The notes under the pieces: generated by a model
Databases searched by the model: none
What the model was told of the DNA's origin: nothing
What the model saw: only the letters and a program-made list of their open reading frames with translations
Translations under genes and position numbers: made by a program
Assembly (NCBI RefSeq): GCF_041449215.1
Contig: NZ_JBGNFV010000001.1
Coordinates: 2,869,001 to 2,933,000 of the forward strand
DNA length: 64,000 nucleotides
Source of the DNA: Roseivirga sp. BDSF3-8
GTDB lineage: Bacteria; Bacteroidota; Bacteroidia; Cytophagales; Cyclobacteriaceae
Direction: 5' to 3'
Shown: positions 53,291 to 61,910 of the stretch, piece after piece
Numbering within the stretch: position 1 is the first letter of the stretch
Layout of the letters: each line of letters starts with the position of its first letter

Positions 53291-53307
53291 GGCAACCGCT
53301 GTGCCAG
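53291..53307 (-). promoter_or_regulatory. sigma-54 promoter before the small secreted protein at 52916
   Basis: Minus strand: CTGGCAC, five bases, TTGCC, matching the -24/-12 consensus TGGCAC-N5-TTGC exactly. It lies 58 bases before the ATG at 53233, and the leader box starts 13 bases downstream. Confidence 0.6.
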
Positions 53308-53458
53308 AAAAGCAAAAATACCTATTTGAGGGTTTAAATGACCTTTTTGTGATCCGGAGTAGAAATATGTGTATCAAAAACGTACACCGGCCGGACGATA
53401 GTGAACGGCAAACATATTAGTGATAGGGGTGTTACCTAAGAAATCTTGAATAGCGCAT

Positions 53459-53857
53459 ATGATTACAGAAGAAGATCAGGTACACCTGCAAAATATATCC
53501 AATGCCATTTTGGAGATCGAAAGCTACACGCAGTACGAGGACTTTAACCAATTTACCCGCGAGGAAGAAACCAAGGCTGTTGTATCCCGCAACCTTATGC
53601 AAATAGGCGGTGCAACAAAACTTCTGTCTGATGATCTCAAAAACAGGCTGGCCGATATGGATGTCCGTGTGATGGAGTTACTCACCAATGCCGACTACAA
53701 TTATTATGTAGAGCGGGACCATCATACCCTTTGGAACATTATTAAAAATGACCTCCCCCGTATCCGGGAGATGGTTAATACCGTTAGCGAGAAGTTAAAC
53801 CGCGAAGAAGACTTCCCCAGTGAACTGGAAGACAGGCCCGAAAAAGGGCTCGAATAA
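53459..53857 (+). CDS. HepT-like (DUF86) protein, probably inactive
   Basis: 132 residues, all helical. The line ILEIESYTQYEDFNQFTRE, the EETKAVVSRNLMQIGGATKLL helix and DHHTLWNIIKNDLPRIREMV resemble HepT toxins (N-terminal FxxD/E helix; VW-x-I-x-x-DLP near the end). The RxxxxH catalytic signature expected before the Trp is not present: by alignment to that Trp, the histidine position is Asn and the arginine position is Thr. No partner MNT nucleotidyltransferase antitoxin is adjacent. It may be a structural relative with another role. Assignment is moderate. Confidence 0.5.
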   Translation: MITEEDQVHLQNISNAILEIESYTQYEDFNQFTREEETKAVVSRNLMQIGGATKLLSDDLKNRLADMDVRVMELLTNADYNYYVERDHHTLWNIIKNDLPRIREMVNTVSEKLNREEDFPSELEDRPEKGLE

Positions 53858-53889
53858 GAAATTGCCAAGTCAGCAAACCTGAAAATCGC

Positions 53890-53925
53890 AAGCCGGATGC
53901 ACTAACGTCCGGCTTTCTTCTTTGC
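53890..53925 (+). terminator. Intrinsic terminator after the HepT-like gene
   Basis: AAGCCGGA pairs with TCCGGCTT, followed by TCTTCTTT. Confidence 0.75.
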
Positions 53926-53951
53926 GTAAGCCGGTAAACTTTATATTTTTG
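53921..53951 (+). promoter_or_regulatory. Promoter of sucD
   Basis: TTTG at 53921-53924, 19 bases, TATTTTTG at 53944-53951: an exact match to the Bacteroidota TTTG-N19-TAnnTTTG consensus, 25 bases before the ATG. Confidence 0.7.
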
Positions 53952-53976
53952 TGGCAAAATTTTTAACCCGGAAACA

Positions 53977-54849
53977 ATGAGTGTTTTAGTCAATAAAGAT
54001 TCCAAAGTAATCGTCCAGGGCTTCACCGGTTCCGAAGGTTCCTTCCACTCGGAGCAGATGATCGAGTATGGTACCAACGTAGTCGGAGGGGTAACTCCCG
54101 GAAAAGGAGGTCAGACGCACCTCGACCGCCCGGTATTCAATACCGTAAAAGAGGCTGTTGAGAAGGCAGGCGCCGACGTTTCGGTTATTTTTGTTCCCCC
54201 TGCTTTTGCTGCGGACGCTATAATGGAAGCCGCCGATGCCGGTATTAAAGTCATCATTGCCATTACCGAAGGTATTCCCGTACAGGACATGGTATCTGCC
54301 AAGCAGTACGTGAAGAAACGCGGTGCAACCCTCATTGGACCTAACTGCCCCGGCGTAATCACCCCAGGCGAAGCCAAAGTAGGTATTATGCCAGGCTTTA
54401 TTCATAAGAAAGGCACCATAGGCATCGTTAGCCGCTCAGGTACGCTTACTTACGAAGCAGTAGATCAGATCACCAAAGCCGGTCTTGGCCAGAGCACATG
54501 TATTGGTATAGGCGGTGACCCTGTTATCGGTACCACTACCAAAGAAGCCGTTGAACTACTCATGAACGACCCGGAAACGGAAGGGATCATCATGATTGGT
54601 GAGATCGGTGGTAGCATGGAGTCTGAAGCCGCCCGCTGGATCCAGGAAAATGGTACCAAACCTGTGGTAGGATTCATCGCCGGGCAAACAGCCCCTCCTG
54701 GTCGCCGTATGGGACATGCCGGAGCCATCATTGGTGGTGCAGATGATACGGCAGAAGCCAAAATGAAGATCATGCGCGAGTGCGGACTTCATGTAGTGGA
54801 TTCTCCTGCCAATATTGGCGAGACCATGGTCAAAGCCCTCGGAAAATAA
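53977..54849 (+). CDS. sucD: Succinyl-CoA synthetase alpha subunit
   Basis: 290 residues. CoA-binding N-terminus ([19 protein letters not shown]), the TPGKGG loop, [20 protein letters not shown], and the phosphorylated histidine in [13 protein letters not shown] near residue 248. It makes ATP or GTP from succinyl-CoA in the citric acid cycle, with a beta subunit (SucC) that is not in the window; separation of sucD from sucC is common in this phylum. Own promoter and terminator, so monocistronic. Confidence 0.95.
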   Translation: MSVLVNKDSKVIVQGFTGSEGSFHSEQMIEYGTNVVGGVTPGKGGQTHLDRPVFNTVKEAVEKAGADVSVIFVPPAFAADAIMEAADAGIKVIIAITEGIPVQDMVSAKQYVKKRGATLIGPNCPGVITPGEAKVGIMPGFIHKKGTIGIVSRSGTLTYEAVDQITKAGLGQSTCIGIGGDPVIGTTTKEAVELLMNDPETEGIIMIGEIGGSMESEAARWIQENGTKPVVGFIAGQTAPPGRRMGHAGAIIGGADDTAEAKMKIMRECGLHVVDSPANIGETMVKALGK

Positions 54850-54876
54850 TTAAGGAAGAAATATCCTCAGTTTCAA

Positions 54877-54909
54877 GGCCGTCCGCTATGCAGCGGATGG
54901 CTTTTTTTG
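54877..54909 (+). terminator. Intrinsic terminator of sucD
   Basis: GCCGTCCGC pairs with GCGGATGGC (one G-T pair) around TATGCA, followed by seven T. Confidence 0.9.
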
Positions 54910-54953
54910 ATCTTTTCCCTTATCATTCAGAACATTAAAGGATAATCCGCCGT

Positions 54954-54975
54954 ACTTACCTACTAGTAAGTAAGT
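54954..54975. promoter_or_regulatory. Probable TetR operator overlapping the ribosome binding region
   Basis: A 22-bp palindrome, ACTTACCTACT facing AGTAAGTAAGT (10 of 11 pairs match), ends at the base before the tetR ATG. TetR-family operators often have this form; binding here would repress the whole operon. Confidence 0.6.
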
Positions 54976-55554
54976 ATGGAAGATAAGCGTGATACCAAAA
55001 TTCAGATACTCGATCTGGCCGAAACCCTTATCAAGACCAAGGGCTATTTTGGCTTTAGCTATCGTGATATTGCTACCCAGTTGAATATCCGGAATGCAGC
55101 CATCCACTATTATTTTCCTGGTAAAGAAGATTTAGAGCTGGCAGTTATTGAACGGGAGATATCGCGGTTCCGTAAATGGAAAGATGCGATAGACCACAAA
55201 GTAAGTTGCGCCGGAAGGCTGGAGGGGTTTATTGGTATCTACAGACACCACCTGAACAATCGTAGCGCTGCCTGCCTGGTAGGAGCTTCCGCCACGGTTT
55301 TTTCTATACTGCCCGCCCGCCTCAGAGAAAAGGCCAGAGAGTTGGCCACTGCGCTGCTGTCCTATCTTAAAGCCCTACTCGATGAAGGCCGGGAAACCGG
55401 GGAGTTCCAATTTTCAGGAAGTACCGGAGCCAGAGCTTCCCTTATCACTGCCTCACTGGCGGGGGGGCTACAACTCGCCCAGGTACAGGGAGAAGCCTTT
55501 TTCCATACCATTGCCAGTGAAATTATTAGCGATCTGACACATTCAAATCAATAA
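54976..55554 (+). CDS. TetR/AcrR-family regulator
   Basis: 192 residues. An N-terminal HTH (about 8-55: IQILDLAETLIKTKGYFGFS, then IRNAAIHYYFPGKEDL) and an all-helical ligand/dimer domain of the TetR_C type. It is the first gene of an operon with fabF (5 bases), a thioesterase (7 bases) and a dehydrogenase (29 bases). The palindrome abutting its start points to autorepression of that operon. An acyl-CoA or acyl-ACP effector would suit the neighbours but is inference. Confidence 0.88.
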   Translation: MEDKRDTKIQILDLAETLIKTKGYFGFSYRDIATQLNIRNAAIHYYFPGKEDLELAVIEREISRFRKWKDAIDHKVSCAGRLEGFIGIYRHHLNNRSAACLVGASATVFSILPARLREKARELATALLSYLKALLDEGRETGEFQFSGSTGARASLITASLAGGLQLAQVQGEAFFHTIASEIISDLTHSNQ

Positions 55555-55559
55555 AGTAT

Positions 55560-56807
55560 ATGCAACGCCGTGTGGTAATTACAGGAATGGGAGCCATTAC
55601 CCCCATTGGGTTAACTGTAGAAGATTTTTGGGCCAGCCTGCTGGAAGGTAAAAGCGGAGCCGCCCCTATCACCAGGTTTGATCCCGAGCACTTTAAAACA
55701 AAGTTTGCCTGTGAGCTCAAGCAATTTGATGCACAGGATTACCTTGACCGCAATGAGGTACGCAAAAACGATCCCTTTGTGCAGTATGGTCTCATTGTGG
55801 CAGGACAAGCCATAGCCAATGCAGGCCTTGATCTGGACAAGACAGACCGCTACCGCACCGGTGTAATCTGGGGTAGCGGAAATGGCGGTATCCATACTTT
55901 CGAAGAGCAGGTAAGCGAGTTTGCCACAGGTACCGGCGTACCCCGCTTCAATCCATTTTTCATCCCTAAGATACTGGTGAACATGGCGTCAGGCATGATC
56001 TCCATCAAATTCGGGCTCAAAGGGATCAATTATACCACCGTGTCCGCCTGTGCTACCGGCACCTCCGCCATTATGGATGCCTTTAATTACATCCGGTGGG
56101 GTCAGGCAGATATTATGCTTGCCGGTGGCTCTGAAGCCCCTATTACCAAAGCCTCCATTGGTGGCTTCAATGCCCTCAAAGCCCTGTCCACCCGGAATGA
56201 AGAGGCCCAAACCGCCTCAAGACCCTTCGATGTCACACGCGATGGTTTTGTAATGGGAGAGGGGGGAGGCGCCTTGGTGCTGGAGGAGCTGGAGCATGCC
56301 CGTGCCCGCGGGGCTCACATTATAGCAGAAGTTGTCGGCTGCGCTCAAACATCAGATGCCTATCACATGACCGCCGTCCACCCCGAAGGCGAAGGCGCAA
56401 AAAGAGGCATGCAGCTTGCCCTGCAGGATGCAGGCCTGAAGGCATCTGATGTCGATTACCTCAACGCCCACGCCACCTCTACGCCACTTGGAGATATTGG
56501 AGAACTTAAAGCCATCCAGTCCGTATTCTCCGGCAATGAAAAGCTGAATGTGAGTGCCACCAAAAGCATGACCGGCCACCTGCTTGGGGCCGCAGGAGCT
56601 ATAGAGGCCATTACCTGCATACAGGCCATTCGCCATGGGGCCGTTCCTCCTACAGCCAATACCAGTCAGCCAGATGATGAAATTCCGGCGGGCCTTGATC
56701 TGACCCTTGGTAAAAGCGTGCAGAAACCTGTAAAAGTCGCTATGAGCAATACCTTTGGTTTTGGCGGACATAATGCCATTGCCCTATTCAAAGCATTTGA
56801 GAACTGA
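55560..56807 (+). CDS. fabF: 3-oxoacyl-ACP synthase II (KAS II)
   Basis: 415 residues. The thiolase-fold Cys-His-His triad is intact: Cys in TVSACATGTSAIM (about residue 163), His in YLNAHATSTPLGD and His in TKSMTGHLLGAAGA; the GFGGHNA ending is typical. It condenses malonyl-ACP with acyl-ACP in fatty acid elongation. It is the second gene of the tetR operon, without acpP or fabG next to it, so it may be a dedicated copy for a special lipid or polyketide-like product rather than the main housekeeping fabF. Confidence 0.92.
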   Translation: MQRRVVITGMGAITPIGLTVEDFWASLLEGKSGAAPITRFDPEHFKTKFACELKQFDAQDYLDRNEVRKNDPFVQYGLIVAGQAIANAGLDLDKTDRYRTGVIWGSGNGGIHTFEEQVSEFATGTGVPRFNPFFIPKILVNMASGMISIKFGLKGINYTTVSACATGTSAIMDAFNYIRWGQADIMLAGGSEAPITKASIGGFNALKALSTRNEEAQTASRPFDVTRDGFVMGEGGGALVLEELEHARARGAHIIAEVVGCAQTSDAYHMTAVHPEGEGAKRGMQLALQDAGLKASDVDYLNAHATSTPLGDIGELKAIQSVFSGNEKLNVSATKSMTGHLLGAAGAIEAITCIQAIRHGAVPPTANTSQPDDEIPAGLDLTLGKSVQKPVKVAMSNTFGFGGHNAIALFKAFEN

Positions 56808-56814
56808 AAAAATT

Positions 56815-57249
56815 ATGAATAAAGCACTGGATTTTCTTACCTCCCATATCGGGACTGAAATTACCAAGAGTCCCTCACCATTCGGAAACTGGCTTGGTGG
56901 CACCATCATATCCGCTGAAGCAGGGGAGGTAGTGCGCGAGTTTATCGTGAGAAGCGACATGCTGAACCCCCTGGGGACCCTGCATGGAGGGGTAACGGCC
57001 GCTATGATGGATGATGTTCTCGGTATGACCGTGTATTCCCTCAATCAACCAAACGTGCAGGTAACAGTAAACCTCAATGTAGATTATTTTCTGCCGGCCC
57101 GGGCAGGTGATGTGCTCAGAGTAAAAGGAGAGGTGGTCAGAGATGGCAGGAGACTCATTAATGCCTTTGTCAACGTTTATAACGAAGACGAAAGATTAGT
57201 GGCCCGCGGTACATCCAATCTTATGAAAAGCGAAATGCCCGTAAGATAG
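56815..57249 (+). CDS. PaaI-family hotdog thioesterase
   Basis: 144 residues from the ATG at 56815; the frame is open to 56755 inside fabF, but the family begins here. The motif MLNPLGTLHGGVTAAMMDDVLGM has the Asn/HGG pattern of PaaI/YdiI thioesterases, with the Asp on the following helix as catalytic residue. VNLNVDYFLPARAGDVLRVKGE completes the hotdog. It cleaves an acyl-CoA or acyl-ACP in the cytoplasm. It follows fabF by 7 bases, so both likely work on the same acyl chain. Confidence 0.85.
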   Translation: MNKALDFLTSHIGTEITKSPSPFGNWLGGTIISAEAGEVVREFIVRSDMLNPLGTLHGGVTAAMMDDVLGMTVYSLNQPNVQVTVNLNVDYFLPARAGDVLRVKGEVVRDGRRLINAFVNVYNEDERLVARGTSNLMKSEMPVR

Positions 57250-57278
57250 TTAAGTAAGAAAATATAACTACAACTATC

Positions 57279-58274
57279 GTGAAGATTGCTTTTTTCAATA
57301 CCAAGTCCTACGACCAGGCCTACTTCGATAAGGCCAATGAGGCGTTTGATATTCCTATCAATTATTTCGAGACCTCACTTAATGCCGATACAGCCACCCT
57401 CGCCCGGGAGCATGAAGCAGTTTGCGTTTTTGTGAATGACACAGTAGATGCTGAAGTTATCGAAAAGCTCGCTGAAGGGGGCACCAAGGTCATCCTGCTC
57501 AGAAGTGCAGGCTTCAATCATATAGATATAGAAGCCGCAGAAAAGCATAAAGTTACCTTGCTACGCGTACCTGCCTACTCTCCTCATGCTGTGGCCGAGC
57601 ATGCATTAGCACTTATAATGACCCTGAACCGGAAAACCCACAAGGCCTATAACCGTGTCAGGGAGAACAACTTTTCCCTTGAGCGTCTCACCGGGTTTGA
57701 TCTGTACGGAAAGAAAGTCGGCGTAATAGGCACCGGTAAGATCGGCGCTATCTTCGCCCGGAATATGCAGGGCCTGGGCTGCGAGGTGGTGGCATTTGAT
57801 CCCTACCCGGATGATGAACTTGAAAAGCAAGGAGTAAAATACCTGGAATTGGATGAGCTCTTTGGAGAAGTAGATATTATTTCATTGCACACACCTCTCA
57901 ATGATAAGACCCATCACATCATCAACAGTCATGCGGTATCTCTGATGAAAAAGGGCGTCATGATCATTAATACCAGCCGGGGAGCCCTTATTGATACCAA
58001 GGCAGTTATAAAGGGCCTTAAAGACGGGCACATTGGCTATTTGGGTATTGATGTGTATGAACAGGAAGAGCAACTTTTCTTCAAAGACCTTTCCGAAACC
58101 ATTATACCTGATGATATGATTGCACGGCTGATGAGCTTTCCTAATGTCCTCGTTACCGCCCATCAGGCATTCTTCACTGCGGAGGCACTGACAGAAATTG
58201 CTCACACCACCCTCCAAAACTTACAGGATTTTGCCGATGAAAAAAGCGATCTGCCCAACGAGGTAAAACGTTGA
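57279..58274 (+). CDS. D-2-hydroxyacid dehydrogenase (D-lactate dehydrogenase type)
   Basis: 331 residues beginning with GTG at 57279. NAD-binding GVIGTGKIGAIFARNM (about 151-166), then the catalytic Arg in NTSRGALID, Glu in GIDVYEQEE and His in VTAHQAFFT. The LRSAGFNHIDIEAAEKHKV region is typical of fermentative D-lactate dehydrogenase (LdhA). It reduces pyruvate or a related 2-oxoacid. It is the last gene of the tetR operon; the metabolic tie to fabF is not obvious. Confidence 0.88.
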   Translation: MKIAFFNTKSYDQAYFDKANEAFDIPINYFETSLNADTATLAREHEAVCVFVNDTVDAEVIEKLAEGGTKVILLRSAGFNHIDIEAAEKHKVTLLRVPAYSPHAVAEHALALIMTLNRKTHKAYNRVRENNFSLERLTGFDLYGKKVGVIGTGKIGAIFARNMQGLGCEVVAFDPYPDDELEKQGVKYLELDELFGEVDIISLHTPLNDKTHHIINSHAVSLMKKGVMIINTSRGALIDTKAVIKGLKDGHIGYLGIDVYEQEEQLFFKDLSETIIPDDMIARLMSFPNVLVTAHQAFFTAEALTEIAHTTLQNLQDFADEKSDLPNEVKR

Positions 58275-58281
58275 TATAGCT

Positions 58282-58299
58282 TTTGGTACAAGGTTTGCC
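58282..58299 (+). promoter_or_regulatory. Weak sigma-54-like motif
   Basis: TTTGGTAC, five bases, TTGCC, with the right 10-base spacing between GG and GC but C to T in the -24 box; 25 bases before the ATG at 58324. A partial TAnnTTTG-like box (TACTTTG) follows at 58301, so the sigma factor is uncertain. Confidence 0.3.
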
Positions 58300-58323
58300 G
58301 TACTTTGGGAAAATAGTTAAGAT

Positions 58324-58971
58324 ATGGCTTTAAGACCCCTGCTTTCCGTTTTTCTCCTTTGCATACTGCTAGGCTCAGTTGCCCCCGCTGCCAGGGCACA
58401 GTATCATCAGCAGTCCCGCAACTACGATTCCAACAACCCCTACGCAGCCCTGCCCAATCCGCACGAAGTAAGAGTAAGCTACGGCTGGCTTACCCTGCCC
58501 TACCTGGCAGAAGTATCGCTGGATTTTATAGGAGAGGAGCTCAGCGGCGGTAATTATGTTTCGGATAATAGCAGATACTCCGGGGGCGTGTTTATTGCCT
58601 ACAGACATCATATGCATGAGCGTATCACCTGGGAAGTTTCAGGCGGATATGAGCGGGCCCGTCATGATGTACTACTTGGAGGTAGCCTCGCAGGTGACAG
58701 CAAGGCCACCTACTATACACTCATGGGTGCATTAGACTTTTATTATATCAATAACCCTAACTTTCAGATGTATTCCGGCCTCTCCCTCGGTGGTACCATC
58801 CGCAGGCAAAAAGCCATAGTTGAAGGCACCCCCTTATCCGCGAATACCACCCTCGTCGCCTTTCAGGCAGATCTGCTCGGGCTGCGTTTTGGTAACAGGA
58901 TAGGTGCTTTTGCCGAGTTCGGTGTAGGATACGAAGGGCTGGTAAAACTAGGGGTAAGCGGGCGTTTCTAG
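58324..58971 (+). CDS. Exported beta-rich protein, probably outer-membrane barrel
   Basis: 215 residues. Signal peptide (PLLSVFLLCILLGSVAPAARA). The mature part alternates hydrophobic and polar residues with many aromatic ends (EVRVSYGWLTLPYLAEVSLDF, FIAYRHHMHERITWEVSGGY, FYYINNPNFQMYSGLSLGG) and ends LVKLGVSGRF, with a terminal Phe as in outer-membrane barrels. About eight strands would fit a small OmpA/OmpX-like barrel. Specific family not recognised. Confidence 0.55.
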   Translation: MALRPLLSVFLLCILLGSVAPAARAQYHQQSRNYDSNNPYAALPNPHEVRVSYGWLTLPYLAEVSLDFIGEELSGGNYVSDNSRYSGGVFIAYRHHMHERITWEVSGGYERARHDVLLGGSLAGDSKATYYTLMGALDFYYINNPNFQMYSGLSLGGTIRRQKAIVEGTPLSANTTLVAFQADLLGLRFGNRIGAFAEFGVGYEGLVKLGVSGRF

Positions 58972-59056
58972 TGTTATTCGAACTATATCCTCCCTTCAAA
59001 GTTGATTTATAGCTCATAAGGAGCGTAGTTTAGCATCCTTTATAGGAAGCAAAAGC

Positions 59057-61675
59057 ATGAGAAAACACCTTCTTGTCCTGACCTTCATATGTCTCGCCGG
59101 CCTGGTATTAGCAGGTCCTGGCAAAAGAGCCCTTAGGCTGATTCAAAAACACAAGTTTGAAAAAGCTGAAAAGGTTCTTAATAAAGGCCTGGAAAAGGAT
59201 ACCCTCGCCCCGGCAGTACACTATGCCTATGCTACCCTTTACTTTGACTCAGCCTACACCCACGTCAATATTGACAGTGCCTATTCCCATGTTCTGAAAG
59301 CAGAAGCTCAGCTGACCTACCTGGATGACAGGGACATTGCCAAGCTGGTGAAAATTCCTGCCGGACCGCAACATATCGCCTATTTAAAAGACCAGGTAGA
59401 TAGCGCTGCCTTCTATCGGGCTGCTGCACGGCATACTGAGCAGAGCTACCAGGATTATTACCTCACTCATGCAGATGCCGCCCAAAGGCCTGAAGCAGAA
59501 CGCAGGCGAAATGAGATCGCCTTTGATGAAGCATCCAGACTTAATACCTATGAGAGCTTCAGTCATTTTATGGAAAAATACCCTGAGGCACCTCAGGTAA
59601 AGGAAGCAGGAAAGCTATATGAGATCAGGCTGTATGAAGATGCCACCTCGGATAATACCCTGACCCAGTACCGGCAGTTTATCCGGGAGTACCCATCCTC
59701 ACCATACCTTGAAGATGCCCGTCAGAATGTACTTATGCTGCAGACACTCAACGGTGAGCCCGACAGTTTTCAAACCTTTTTGAATGAATACCCACAAAGC
59801 AAGTGGTCACCCCTGGCAGCAACCTACTATACTTTTCTTACCGGAAAAACACCTCAAAATATAGCTTCCCCGCTAAATGACTCATTGGTATACCTCCTCC
59901 GACTGGACAGCCTGCCCATCTTCCCCGTGAGGCAGAGCGGAGCCTTTTCCTTTTACTTTTCTGATGGCAGTAATGTGAAAGGTGTGCAATTGGACTCTAT
60001 CCCCGCAGACTATCTTTGCGGAGCGATAAAAGGCTTCGCGTTTAATGGCTACGAGGGAAATGCAGCGGTACTCTATAGTAGATTGGGAGAGAAGATCACC
60101 GTCGGCGTAAGTGAAACCGAGCCGCTTGCGGGCGGCTCGATGATCATTAGGAAAGGAGAGTACTACGGGGTGGTTCACCCCCGCAGTGGAGCAGTACTGC
60201 CTGCTATATATGATGACATCCGTCAGGCCGGCACCCTCCTCATTACCAACAATCGCGGAAGAAAAGGACTGTATAGCTTGATGGGGCGTAAAATACTGGG
60301 CGAAGAGTACGACCTCATACAAGCCGATGATCATTACATTTTTGCAACGGTTGATGGAAAGACCACCCTTTACTTCAAAAGTGACCTTCTGGCTTTGGCA
60401 GAGAATCGCCTGCCTCGCAGACCCGTGATCACGGCATCCAAAACCGGTACCAATCATCAGTTATGGGTTAGAATACCTGGTGGGAATGAGGCTGTGTACG
60501 ATAGCATAGGCAATGAGGTATTGGCCCCCTCCGGTCAAGCCCTGAAACAGGCAGGCGATGCCTGGCTGGCTACTGACAGCCAATCCTATCGCCTCGTTCG
60601 GGCAGATGGGTCTCTGTGGCTTAGGGGAACCGCAGAAGAGGTTTTGAGTAATGGTAAATGGCTGGCTGTGAAAAGCGATAGCTCCTGGAGTACCCTGTAC
60701 CTGCCACCATCCGAATTGGGAGAAAATGCCCTGACAGGTTCTTACGATAGTGTAGCCCTGGTGGGGGATGAGGCTGTGCTTGCCTACCAGGGGGAAAAGG
60801 CCGCCCTGTTTATTACTCAGAACGATAGCATCGAGGTAGAAGAAGGCCAGCAGGCACGCTTGCTCATACCTCAGACAGTTACCCGGGGCATCACAAATAA
60901 AGGAAGCTTTTTCATTCAGCTCATTAATAGCAGGGATTACAGCCAGATTTACAATAACACAGGTAAGCGTATTGCAGAGGGCCTCCTAAGCCATGTGGAA
61001 GCTCTGACAGATTCCGTTATCAGCATCAGGCGCGGTCGGCGATACGGTCTTATCTCATTCACGGGAGAGGAGTTACTCCCCGTTCGGTATGATGGCTTTT
61101 CCCTGACCTACCCCGGCATAGCCACCCTTCGTGGCAATCGCTTTGGCATTTACCTTCCCGGTGTGAGGCAGACCATCGATGCAAAGTATGAACGCCTCCT
61201 CAAGCCCTACGATGGTTACCTCTGGCTCGGCCGGAAGAAAGGAAAGACCGGATTGGTAGACCCCCTCAGAGGAGAACTTTCCTCCTTTGAATTTGATGAG
61301 ATCCGGCATTGGAACGATAGCCTTTTTCTCGCCAGGGATGGCAATACCTGGAACCTGTACACTCCCGAAGGAGGACAGCCAAGGTACCGCGAAATGAGTT
61401 TGATAAGGCCCTTTGGCGAAACAGAGAGCGATAAAAGATACCTGGTTATGGTTGATAAGGAGTATGGAGTGCTTAGCACCGACCGGGGAGAGATACTACA
61501 GCCTGGGTTTGATGAGATTGTAAATGTAGGAACGGAGGCCCACCCCGTTTACTTTGCAGAGAAAGAGGTGAGAGAAGCAGGCGTGTCTGTAGTAGTCTGG
61601 TATGATGAAGCCGGTAAAATCCTTATCAGGGAAACCTATCCCCTCGAAGAGCTTGAGCTGATTTATTGTGACTAA
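59057..61675 (+). CDS. Exported TPR and WG-repeat protein
   Basis: 872 residues. Signal peptide (HLLVLTFICLAGLVLAG), then an N-terminal alpha-helical TPR-like region to about residue 260 (ALRLIQKHKFEKAEKVLNKG and repeated YP[ES][SA]P lines). From about 350 there are at least five WG-type repeats with patterns such as GEYYGVVHPRSGAVLPAIYD, GRRYGLISFTGEELLPVRYD and DKEYGVLSTDRGEILQPGFD. WG repeats form beta propeller-like modules of unknown biochemical role, common on the Bacteroidota cell surface. Large and single-gene. Confidence 0.75.
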   Translation: MRKHLLVLTFICLAGLVLAGPGKRALRLIQKHKFEKAEKVLNKGLEKDTLAPAVHYAYATLYFDSAYTHVNIDSAYSHVLKAEAQLTYLDDRDIAKLVKIPAGPQHIAYLKDQVDSAAFYRAAARHTEQSYQDYYLTHADAAQRPEAERRRNEIAFDEASRLNTYESFSHFMEKYPEAPQVKEAGKLYEIRLYEDATSDNTLTQYRQFIREYPSSPYLEDARQNVLMLQTLNGEPDSFQTFLNEYPQSKWSPLAATYYTFLTGKTPQNIASPLNDSLVYLLRLDSLPIFPVRQSGAFSFYFSDGSNVKGVQLDSIPADYLCGAIKGFAFNGYEGNAAVLYSRLGEKITVGVSETEPLAGGSMIIRKGEYYGVVHPRSGAVLPAIYDDIRQAGTLLITNNRGRKGLYSLMGRKILGEEYDLIQADDHYIFATVDGKTTLYFKSDLLALAENRLPRRPVITASKTGTNHQLWVRIPGGNEAVYDSIGNEVLAPSGQALKQAGDAWLATDSQSYRLVRADGSLWLRGTAEEVLSNGKWLAVKSDSSWSTLYLPPSELGENALTGSYDSVALVGDEAVLAYQGEKAALFITQNDSIEVEEGQQARLLIPQTVTRGITNKGSFFIQLINSRDYSQIYNNTGKRIAEGLLSHVEALTDSVISIRRGRRYGLISFTGEELLPVRYDGFSLTYPGIATLRGNRFGIYLPGVRQTIDAKYERLLKPYDGYLWLGRKKGKTGLVDPLRGELSSFEFDEIRHWNDSLFLARDGNTWNLYTPEGGQPRYREMSLIRPFGETESDKRYLVMVDKEYGVLSTDRGEILQPGFDEIVNVGTEAHPVYFAEKEVREAGVSVVVWYDEAGKILIRETYPLEELELIYCD

Positions 61676-61910
61676 TTTTCAGAGGTAATGTAAGCTTCTG
61701 AGTGGTTGAGAGAGCTTTTTGTCGCTTTTTGACTGGTGACTGAGGGGGGGGATACCCAAATCACTTTATTTCAGGCTTTAACGTCATTTTTCGTTGCTGC
61801 TCCGATTATTTTTCTGTGTGTACTAATTAAAATTTTTTAGGAAAAAATTGAAGGTTACAATTCCTAAATTGAATCATTAATACCGACTGATACCCCATCA
61901 GGGTAGCATA

